Shown here: positions 8,265 to 15,979 of the stretch, one piece after another
How the letters are laid out: each line of letters begins with the position of its first letter
How positions within the stretch are numbered: position 1 is the stretch's first letter
DNA from: Candidatus Aminicenantota bacterium
Lineage (GTDB): Bacteria > Acidobacteriota > Aminicenantia > S016-38
Assembly: GCA_027025175.1 (NCBI GenBank)
Contig: JALVRF010000023.1
Location: 10,556-50,314, forward strand
DNA length: 39,759 bases
Reading direction: 5' to 3'
The notes under the pieces: model-generated
The model's input: only the letters and a program-made list of their open reading frames with translations
The model's database searches: none
What the model was told of the DNA's origin: nothing
Program-made: the position numbers and the translations under genes

Positions 8265-9634
8265 CGGTAAATTATGAGTTTCTGTCCGGGCCTTATCAAA
8301 TTCCTTCTCAGCCTGTTCCACCTCTTAAGCCTGCGAACGCTCACGCCGAAACGCCGGGAGATACCATAAAGGGTATCCCCCCGCCTGACCGTGTAAATAA
8401 TTGCTCCCTTTTTCTTTGCCCTGGCAAGTCTCCCTCTGTAACTTGAACCCCTTCTATGTTTTTTCCTGGGGTAAGCATAACTTAAAGGAATGAGGAGCCT
8501 GCGGCCTGGACGGAGTCTGGTGCTTCTCATGTTGTTGGCCTGCATAATGGCGCTTATGGATACGCCGAATTTCCTGGAAATCCTGTAAAGGGAATCCCCC
8601 CTCCTTACCCTGTACCATGTCCATTTAAGCCTCTCCCTTGAGGAAATCTTTGAGAACTCGGATAGAAATCTCTCCTTTGTTCCCTCAGGAAGCCTCACCC
8701 TGTATTTCTTCAGATTTCCCGGAGTCGTAAACCTCAAGATGTGGGGGTTATATTGCCTTATGGTGGAATAACTCACTCCCGCGCAACGGGCAATCACCCG
8801 CAGGTCCGTAGGAGAAGGCACTTCCACCTCATCATAGGTGAAGGGAGGAAGAGGGGTGAAGTTTATCCCGTAATCCGAGGGATTGGTAGCAATTATTACC
8901 GTGGCCATAAAAGCGGGCACATAATTGGCCGTTTGCCTTTTGAGGTATCTTTTAATCTTCCAGAAGTTCCTGCTGCCGGACCTGCGTATGGCCCTCTCCA
9001 CCCTCCTCTCTCCCCCGTTATAGGCTGCCAGGGCCAGGTTCCAGTCTCCGAACCTGTCGTAAAGGTCACGAAGATAGCGGGCCGCGGCATAGGTAGACCT
9101 TATGGGATCAAGCCTTTCGTCCACCCACCAATTCACACTCAAACCGTAAAGTCTTGCAGTGGACCTCATAAATTGCCATATACCCTTGGCCCACATCCAG
9201 CTTCTTGCCTTCTCCCTGTAGCCACTTTCAATTATGGGAAGATATGCTATTTCCCTGGGGATTCCGTATTGTTTTAAAACGCCGCGAATAAAATCAATGT
9301 ATCTTCCTGATCGGGTCAGGGATTCTTCCATGAATTTCTTATATTTTGTGGTATAGGCAAATATATATCTTTTTACCAGGTCGTTTACTTCAATGGGATA
9401 TTCATATTTTACGCCCTCCTGCTTGATCTTCTTCTCAAGAGCCGTCGCCTGAGCCGGGGTTATACGGGGAACCTGCTGAGGGACGGTAGGAGAAAAGTCT
9501 TCGGGTAAAACCGCTGGTTCCGGAAGGTCCTCCACTTCCAGCAAAACCTCAGGGGTGGTTCTTGCCTCCTTTCTGCCACAGAAGGATAATAAAACAACTC
9601 CCAGGATGACAAACAGAAATATTTTTTTATTCAC
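8261..9634 (-). CDS. MltD-like lytic transglycosylase lipoprotein with two LysM domains
   Basis: Cleaves peptidoglycan glycan strands non-hydrolytically. The N-terminus MNKKIFLFVILGVVLLSFCG is a lipoprotein-like signal with Cys19, though Phe at -1 is unusual. The SLT (family 1) domain spans roughly residues 115-235, with the catalytic Glu136 in PIIESGYREKA and the later AYNGGERRV motif. LysM repeats follow at about 341-388 (YRVRRGDSLYRISRKFGVS) and at the extreme C-terminus (YTVRRGDTLYGISRRFGVS), joined by a very basic linker. E. coli MltD has a similar architecture. The start overlaps the GTPase gene (ATGA) and the stop overlaps the comM start (ATGA), so it is tightly coupled to both. Confidence 0.93.
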   Translation of the reverse strand: MNKKIFLFVILGVVLLSFCGRKEARTTPEVLLEVEDLPEPAVLPEDFSPTVPQQVPRITPAQATALEKKIKQEGVKYEYPIEVNDLVKRYIFAYTTKYKKFMEESLTRSGRYIDFIRGVLKQYGIPREIAYLPIIESGYREKARSWMWAKGIWQFMRSTARLYGLSVNWWVDERLDPIRSTYAAARYLRDLYDRFGDWNLALAAYNGGERRVERAIRRSGSRNFWKIKRYLKRQTANYVPAFMATVIIATNPSDYGINFTPLPPFTYDEVEVPSPTDLRVIARCAGVSYSTIRQYNPHILRFTTPGNLKKYRVRLPEGTKERFLSEFSKISSRERLKWTWYRVRRGDSLYRISRKFGVSISAIMQANNMRSTRLRPGRRLLIPLSYAYPRKKHRRGSSYRGRLARAKKKGAIIYTVRRGDTLYGISRRFGVSVRRLKRWNRLRRNLIRPGQKLIIYR

Positions 9635-10833
9635 TTGCCGATGATTTTAAGTAAAAGTTTCAAGTTCAGTATATCAAATCCCTTATCTTTAAGAGGAATT
9701 TTAAATTTCCCTTCCTCTTCTCCACCATCTAATCTCAAAACGATCTCCAGATAACTGGATCTGTCAATTTTCTCTATGGGAATGTCAAATTCCTCCTCCC
9801 TTTTTATGGTTTTTTCCCTTTTAATAACCTCCTTAAAAACCTCGTGGAGTTCCCTTCTCTCCAGACGGCCTATTTTCTTAGGGGTAACCCTGGTCTCCCC
9901 GAGAATGGATTTGACCAGTTCGTCGAGTTGTTCTCCAGCCTCCTCCCTGGAGACCTTTATTTTTCTGAAATAAACCCTTTCCGATGGAGTCTTCTCCTCC
10001 TCTACCGCGAATTTCACCTCTACTTCCTCATCCTCATCCCTGGCATTGCCTTCCTCTGTTTTTTTTTCGGCCTTTTCCTCTTCCATCCTGGATGGCATAA
10101 TCACCACAGTGTTCTCCTCTATTTCTTTTTCCTCTTCCTCCTCTAATTTCTCCTCCACCTCATCCAGGGAAGCCCTGGAGGTTTTTTCTTCCTCTGCTCT
10201 CGTGCCGATTTTAGCGGCAAGTTCTTCCTCCTTTTCCTCATGAATTTCCAGGGTCCTCGCTATCTTGGCAAGGGTAAATTTTGATATACCCTTCAGTGTT
10301 TCAAAAACTCCTATTCCCCTGATGGCTATGGCCTCGTAATAGGGAACCCCCAATTTATTCAGGCGTTTCTGAAGTTCCTCAATGGGAAGAATATTCGGCA
10401 AATCCCTTTTGTTGTACTGAATAACCATGGGTATATCCTCAAGTTTTATGTTGTAAAAGGCCAGGTTCTCGGCGAGGTTCTCCATGCTTTCAAGATTTGA
10501 ATCCAGAATTGCCTTCTGGGAATCCGCCACGAATACGATTCCATCAACCCCCTTTAAAACTAACTTTCTCGTTTCGTTGTAATGAACCTGTCCCGGAACC
10601 GTGTATAGTTGGAACCTGACCCTGTAGTCCTTGAGGGTTCCCACTTCCATGGGAAGAAGGTCAAAAAACAGGGTTCTGTCTGCCCCTGTCTCCAGACTTA
10701 TAAGTTCTCCCCTGACCTTTGGGTGAGTTTTTCTGTAAATTACCTGAAGATTTGTGGTTTTTCCGCTGAGCCCTGGTCCGTAATAAACAATCTTCGCAGC
10801 CAATTGTTTGCTGGCGTAGTTGAAGAAAACCAT
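9631..10833 (-). CDS. MglA-like small GTPase with acidic linker and extra C-terminal domain
   Basis: Residues 1-195 are an MglA-type Ras-like GTPase: P-loop GPGLSGKTTN (19-28), the MglA-type switch II TVPGQVHY (78-85), and the base-specificity motif NKRD (141-144). MglA proteins set cell polarity and control motility or type IV pili in Myxococcus and Thermus. Ordinary MglA is about 195 aa; this product is 400 aa. Residues ~198-285 are a glutamate-rich, probably disordered or coiled linker, and ~290-400 form a separate charged domain I do not recognise, ending DILNLKLLLKIIGK. It heads the operon with a lytic transglycosylase, comM and an outer-membrane protein. A consensus promoter abuts the start codon, predicting a leaderless mRNA. 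Confidence 0.88.
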   Translation of the reverse strand: MVFFNYASKQLAAKIVYYGPGLSGKTTNLQVIYRKTHPKVRGELISLETGADRTLFFDLLPMEVGTLKDYRVRFQLYTVPGQVHYNETRKLVLKGVDGIVFVADSQKAILDSNLESMENLAENLAFYNIKLEDIPMVIQYNKRDLPNILPIEELQKRLNKLGVPYYEAIAIRGIGVFETLKGISKFTLAKIARTLEIHEEKEEELAAKIGTRAEEEKTSRASLDEVEEKLEEEEEKEIEENTVVIMPSRMEEEKAEKKTEEGNARDEDEEVEVKFAVEEEKTPSERVYFRKIKVSREEAGEQLDELVKSILGETRVTPKKIGRLERRELHEVFKEVIKREKTIKREEEFDIPIEKIDRSSYLEIVLRLDGGEEEGKFKIPLKDKGFDILNLKLLLKIIGK

Positions 10834-10839
10834 ACTCTT

Positions 10840-10867
10840 ATTTTAGCACTACCTCGTTGATTTTCAA
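10840..10867 (-). promoter_or_regulatory. Promoter of the GTPase-led operon (leaderless arrangement)
   Basis: Reading the minus strand, TTGAAA (10862-10867) and TAAAAT (10840-10845) are separated by 16 bp. The -10 box ends 6 nt before the ATG at 10833, which would place the transcription start at or next to the start codon. No Shine-Dalgarno sequence lies at the proper distance. Confidence 0.65.
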
Positions 10868-10878
10868 GAAAGAGGGCT

Positions 10879-10901
10879 ATAGGGGGGCAATGCCCCCCTA
10901 T
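10879..10901 (-). terminator. Strong hairpin after glutamate dehydrogenase gene
   Basis: ATAGGGGGGC-aat-GCCCCCCTAT is a perfect 10-bp stem with a 3-nt loop, just 6-28 nt beyond the gdhA stop on the minus strand. The downstream tract (agccctctttctt) is pyrimidine-rich but lacks a clean run of T. It is the most stable hairpin I saw in the window and separates gdhA from the next operon. Confidence 0.7.
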
Positions 10902-10906
10902 TTATA

Positions 10907-12322
<1,416 letters not shown>

Positions 12323-12334
12323 GTTTCTAACATT

Positions 12335-12360
12335 TTGAAATACCCCCCTGGTGGTAAAAT
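12335..12360 (+). promoter_or_regulatory. Promoter of TM-HAMP gene (leaderless arrangement)
   Basis: An extended -10 TGGTAAAAT (12352-12360) ends 6 nt before the ATG at 12367. A TTGAAA at 12335-12340 is only 14 bp upstream of the -10, so the extended -10 may carry recognition. It lies back to back with the gdhA promoter. Confidence 0.55.
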
Positions 12361-12366
12361 AGGATT

Positions 12367-12861
12367 ATGGCAAAAAATCTAACCATTAAGAGGGAACACA
12401 AAAAAATAAGGCGTAGTTTATCCGCCTCCGTTTTCTACGGTATTGCCGGGGCAATAATCCTGTTTATCCTCCTTCTCCTTCTTCTCCTCCGATTCTCTCC
12501 GCTTAACAGGATTTATCTCTACGCTATTGCTGGCTTCGTATCCCTGATAATTACATACGCAATTTCCGTAAGGACTCTGAGACGAAAAATCATGGGCATT
12601 TACTCATCGGCGGAAAAAATATCAGAGGTTCTGGAGTCTATCTCAGAGGGTAATCTGAAACCGGAAATTCAGGAAAGTGAATACCTAAGGGAACTCTGGG
12701 AAAAACTATCCATTCTAACTCAAGGCCAGAGAGAAAGGCTGATTGCTGTGCTCCACTCCCTGAAGACTGCCCGGGAAAACCTGAAAAATTCGCAAAACGA
12801 AAGGGCCAGGGAGGTTCTGGATTCGCTAATTTCCAATCTTGAGCAGGATTTTAAATTCTGA
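12367..12861 (+). CDS. Small membrane protein with HAMP-like segment, unknown function
   Basis: 164 aa. A basic N-terminus is followed by two closely spaced membrane segments (about residues 21-42 and 49-67). Next comes a helical region resembling a HAMP linker (about 77-127, with SEVLESISEGNL followed by a second amphipathic helix), and then a charged helical tail. There is no periplasmic sensor between the membrane helices (only a ~6-residue loop) and no kinase, cyclase or methyl-accepting output domain. It could be a scaffold or partner protein rather than a complete receptor. Its 3' end overlaps that of recO by 36 nt on the opposite strand. The HAMP comparison is by eye and tentative; the gene itself is supported by its promoter and coding pattern. 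Confidence 0.7.
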   Translation: MAKNLTIKREHKKIRRSLSASVFYGIAGAIILFILLLLLLLRFSPLNRIYLYAIAGFVSLIITYAISVRTLRRKIMGIYSSAEKISEVLESISEGNLKPEIQESEYLRELWEKLSILTQGQRERLIAVLHSLKTARENLKNSQNERAREVLDSLISNLEQDFKF

Positions 12862-13437
12862 AAAGGACCTGATCTCAACTTCCAGGTAATCCTGGATTCT
12901 TTCCAGGAGGGACATGAAAACCCTTACAGGAAGTTTTTCCCGGACTATCCGGGAAACGGGTTTTTTAAAGAAATCCCTGTATCCCAGGTGTTTTTCCACC
13001 GGGAATCCCTCCATTTTAACCGCCCAGAAAAGAAAATAAGCAGTGGTCTGAAGGGGGGCCTTTTTCACCAGAGGAAGGCTCAGTTTCAGAAGTTCAAAAA
13101 GTTTTTCCCTGCGGAGGTTTTCCGGAAGAAGGGCCAGGAGCACCTCCTGGACCAGGGAAAGATAGGGGTAAATTTCAGGCCTGGAGATAAGGGGAAATCC
13201 CGGATGGAATATTTCAAAGGTCTCCAAGGTGAGCCCACCCTTCCAACTTTCCCAAACCGTGGCCTCTCCGTAGGTAAAGGGTTCTATGGACGAACCAAAC
13301 CTGTTGGGTATCTTGGCCCCCCCTCTTCCCAGGGTTTTTATTCTTCCCCTCTGGCGGGTAAAAAGCACCACCTCTCTGTCTATCTCAAAAATGTATTGGG
13401 ATTTCAAAACAATGGACTCAAAAATAAGCCTTGGCAT
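12826..13437 (-). CDS. recO: DNA repair protein RecO
   Basis: RecO helps load RecA on SSB-coated DNA in the RecFOR pathway. About 203 aa from the ATG at 13437, which overlaps the mgtE stop as TGATG. A GTG one codon earlier (13440) is an alternative. The N-terminal OB-fold pattern (ESIVLKSQYIFEIDREVVLFTRQRGRIKTLGRGGAK) is the family hallmark, followed by a helical C-terminal domain. It is shorter than the common ~240 aa and contains no cysteine, so the C4 zinc site found in many RecO proteins is absent. The 3' end overlaps an opposing gene by 36 nt. Confidence 0.85.
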   Translation of the reverse strand: MPRLIFESIVLKSQYIFEIDREVVLFTRQRGRIKTLGRGGAKIPNRFGSSIEPFTYGEATVWESWKGGLTLETFEIFHPGFPLISRPEIYPYLSLVQEVLLALLPENLRREKLFELLKLSLPLVKKAPLQTTAYFLFWAVKMEGFPVEKHLGYRDFFKKPVSRIVREKLPVRVFMSLLERIQDYLEVEIRSFSEFKILLKIGN

Positions 13438-14801
13438 CACATAAGGCGATTCATAAGCAATGTGGCCAGGCCAAAGAGAAGAAGATATCCCACCGAATCC
13501 GTGAGCATGGTCAGGAAGGTCCCGGGCCCAAAGGCCGGGTCAAGCCCCACCTTTTTCCATATAAAGGGAATAAGGGTTCCAGCCAGGGCTGCTATTATCA
13601 TGTCCCCCACCAGAACCAGAAAGAGTATCAGCCCGATTACGGGTTTCCCGGTGGTTAAATAACCCAGTATGCTAACCACTATGCCGAGGCCCACGGCATT
13701 TCCCAGGGCCACGGCAATCTCCTTCATGAGGGCTTTCCTGGCATTTTCCCAGGTAAGTTCTCCCAGGGCCAGTTCTCTGACCATTACGGCTATGGATTGG
13801 ATTCCCGCGTTTCCCACGAGGCCTGTAATGGGCATAAAGGCAGCTATTAGGGCGTATTTCTGTATGGTCCCCTTAAACAGGGATATAACCGAAGCAACTA
13901 TGGAAGCGGTTATAAGGTTTACATAAAGCCACGGAAGCCTTCTTTTTATGGACTTGATAGGCGGGGTTGTTATCCTGTCCACCTCCTCCAATCCTGCCAT
14001 TTTTAAAAGATCTTCGGTGGCCTCCTCTTCAATTATGTCTATTATGTCATCAACGGTTATAACTCCCTTGAGCCTTCCTTCGTGGTCCACCACTGGAATG
14101 GCCACAAGATTGTATGCAGAAACCATTCTTGCCACTTCTTCCTGGTCAGTATCCACGGTCACGGATATCACATGGGGATTCATTATGTCCTTCAGTTTGG
14201 TATTGGGGGGATTAAGAATCAGTTGCTTCAGAGAAACCACGCCCACCAATTTACCGTCATCGTCCACCACATAAAGATAAAATCCCGATTCCTTCTCCTG
14301 GGAAAGTTGAATAGCAGTTATTGCATCAGCCACAGTGGTATTCTGGGAAAGGGCGTAAAAATCCGTGGACATGATGTGGCCGGCGGTGTCCTCTTCATAG
14401 GCTAAGAGTTCCCTTACCTCCTGGCTGCGCTTGGGAGCCATGAGTTGGCGAACTTTTTCGGATACTTCCTCGGGCATGTAGTCCAGGATAGAAACCACAT
14501 CGTCGCTGTCCATGTGGCGGAAGAGTTCAACCATTTCCTTGGGGGAAAGTTCAGCATTGAGGAGAAGGTCAGCAGCAATGTCCGGTTCCAGTTCAGCCAC
14601 CACATCCGCCGCCTTTTCCACATCGTGGGAATATATGACCTGGAAAAGGATTATTCTCTCGTTGGGAAAGAGCCGGGACATAACCGCAGCCAGGTCCGCA
14701 GCGTGAACTTTTTTGGTAAGATTCCAGAGCCTGGAGTACGCCCTGCTGCGGATGAACTTGGTTATGCTTCCGAAAAGCACATTGAGTGGCTTCTGATTCA
14801 T
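13437..14801 (-). CDS. mgtE: Magnesium transporter MgtE
   Basis: Inner-membrane Mg2+ channel gated by cytoplasmic Mg2+. Its 454 aa fit the family. Order: a superhelical MgtE N domain (about 20-130, with LNAELSPKEMVELF and DSDDVVSILDYMPEE), two CBS domains (about 140-270, with ESGFYLYVVDDDGKLVG and VVDHEGRLKGVITVDDI), a connecting helix, and about five membrane segments from residue ~285. The motif GLVGNAGIQS corresponds to the conserved P-x-x-x-G-N region lining the pore. First gene of a two-gene unit with recO. A weak -10 (TATCTT) ends 6 nt before the ATG. Confidence 0.95.
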   Translation of the reverse strand: MNQKPLNVLFGSITKFIRSRAYSRLWNLTKKVHAADLAAVMSRLFPNERIILFQVIYSHDVEKAADVVAELEPDIAADLLLNAELSPKEMVELFRHMDSDDVVSILDYMPEEVSEKVRQLMAPKRSQEVRELLAYEEDTAGHIMSTDFYALSQNTTVADAITAIQLSQEKESGFYLYVVDDDGKLVGVVSLKQLILNPPNTKLKDIMNPHVISVTVDTDQEEVARMVSAYNLVAIPVVDHEGRLKGVITVDDIIDIIEEEATEDLLKMAGLEEVDRITTPPIKSIKRRLPWLYVNLITASIVASVISLFKGTIQKYALIAAFMPITGLVGNAGIQSIAVMVRELALGELTWENARKALMKEIAVALGNAVGLGIVVSILGYLTTGKPVIGLILFLVLVGDMIIAALAGTLIPFIWKKVGLDPAFGPGTFLTMLTDSVGYLLLFGLATLLMNRLM

Positions 14802-14807
14802 CCCTAT

Positions 14808-14836
14808 AAGATAACACAGAAGAGGTTTTAAGCAAA
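14808..14836 (-). promoter_or_regulatory. Possible mgtE promoter (leaderless arrangement)
   Basis: Minus strand TATCTT (14808-14813) ends 6 nt before the mgtE ATG at 14801, with TTTGCT (14831-14836) 17 bp upstream. Both boxes are imperfect. The spacing to the start codon matches other operon heads in the window, which is the main reason for reporting it. Confidence 0.4.
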
Positions 14837-14846
14837 GGCTTTTAAA

Positions 14847-14887
14847 TTCAAGCCACGGGGTTAATGTGCTAAAATTCGGGAAGGAGG
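14847..14887 (+). promoter_or_regulatory. Promoter and Shine-Dalgarno of malate/lactate dehydrogenase gene
   Basis: Extended -10 TGCTAAAAT (core 14870-14875) with a weak -35 TTCAAG (14847-14852) 17 bp upstream. A strong GGAAGGAGG Shine-Dalgarno precedes the ATG at 14894. This start is therefore SD-led, unlike the divergent mgtE gene. Confidence 0.6.
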
Positions 14888-14893
14888 TGTGAC

Positions 14894-15979
14894 ATGGCAG
14901 AAGAATGGGTAAAGGTAAAAATTGCGGACCTTTTTGATGTGGTGGTGAATGTTTTTAAAGAACTCGGGGTTCCTGAGGAGGATGCAGGAATAATAGCCGA
15001 TGTTCTTATAGCCGCAGACCGCCGGGGAATATCCTCCCACGGGGTGGCCAGGCTCCGCCGCTATGTGAACGGCATAAAACAGGGGGTAATGATGGCAAAA
15101 ACCGAGATAACCTATGTAAAGGAAACCCCTGTTTCTCTGGTGGTGGACGGCGGAGGAGGAATGGGCCAGGTTGTGGCCTACAGGACCATGGAAAAATGCA
15201 TCAAAAAAGCCAGGGAAAACTTCATCTGCTTAGCCACTATACGAAACTCCAATCATTACGGCATAGCAGGGTATTATTCCATGATGGCCCTGAAGGAAGG
15301 GCTCATCGGGATATCCATGACCAATGCCGCTCCCCTGGTAATACCCACCTTCGGCAAGGATGCGGTGCTGGGAACCAATCCCATATCCGTGGCCGTTCCT
15401 GCCAGGGAGGAGAGGCCCTATGTTCTGGACATGGCAACCTCCACGGTTCCCAGGGGAAAGTTAGAGGTTTACAACAGAATGGGAAAGAAGATTCCCCTCA
15501 TGTGGGCAACGGATGAAAATGGGATTCCCACCGACGACCCGGGTCGGGTGCTTAAGAACCTTTTAGAAAGAAGGGGAGGAGGGCTTCTTCCCTTGGGAGG
15601 GGCCGACGAACTAACCGGGGGGCACAAGGGATACGGTCTTGCCCTTCTGGTGGATATATTCTCCGGGGTCTTCTCGTCGGGAGCCTGGGGAACCGATGTT
15701 TACGGTAAAAAGGGACAGCCTGCCAATGTCTGTCACTTCCTTGGCGCCATCTCACCGGAGGCCTTTGTGGGTATGGAAGAAATTTCCTCCAACATGGACA
15801 ACATAATAAGGATGCTCAAGAACGCCCCCAAGGCTCCTGGAAAGGACAGAATCTACATCCACGGGGAAAAGGAATTTGAGAAGGAGGAGGAAAACAGCGA
15901 GGAAGTTCCCCTTTATTACAAGGTCTATCAGGACATAAAGGAAATCTGTTCGGACTTAGGGGTGAAATTCAAACTCTAA
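14894..15979 (+). CDS. Malate/L-lactate dehydrogenase family oxidoreductase (type 2)
   Basis: NAD(P)-dependent 2-hydroxyacid dehydrogenase of the Ldh_2 family (malate, lactate, ureidoglycolate and sulfolactate dehydrogenases), 361 aa. Seen: DRRGISSHGVARLRRYV near the N-terminus, the NSNHYGIAGYYS motif holding the catalytic His, the nucleotide-site stretch GTNPISVAVP, the RGKLEVYNRMGKKIP region, and GHKGYGLALLVDIFSG. The exact substrate cannot be chosen from these motifs. A monocistronic gene with a strong SD. Its 3' end overlaps the opposing radical SAM gene by 24 nt. Confidence 0.92.
   Translation: MAEEWVKVKIADLFDVVVNVFKELGVPEEDAGIIADVLIAADRRGISSHGVARLRRYVNGIKQGVMMAKTEITYVKETPVSLVVDGGGGMGQVVAYRTMEKCIKKARENFICLATIRNSNHYGIAGYYSMMALKEGLIGISMTNAAPLVIPTFGKDAVLGTNPISVAVPAREERPYVLDMATSTVPRGKLEVYNRMGKKIPLMWATDENGIPTDDPGRVLKNLLERRGGGLLPLGGADELTGGHKGYGLALLVDIFSGVFSSGAWGTDVYGKKGQPANVCHFLGAISPEAFVGMEEISSNMDNIIRMLKNAPKAPGKDRIYIHGEKEFEKEEENSEEVPLYYKVYQDIKEICSDLGVKFKL

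Noticed and set aside
8265-8321. N-terminal extension of comM in the ORF track
   Set aside because: Extra 19 residues are unlike the family; ATG 8264 gives the conserved N-terminus and an ATGA junction.
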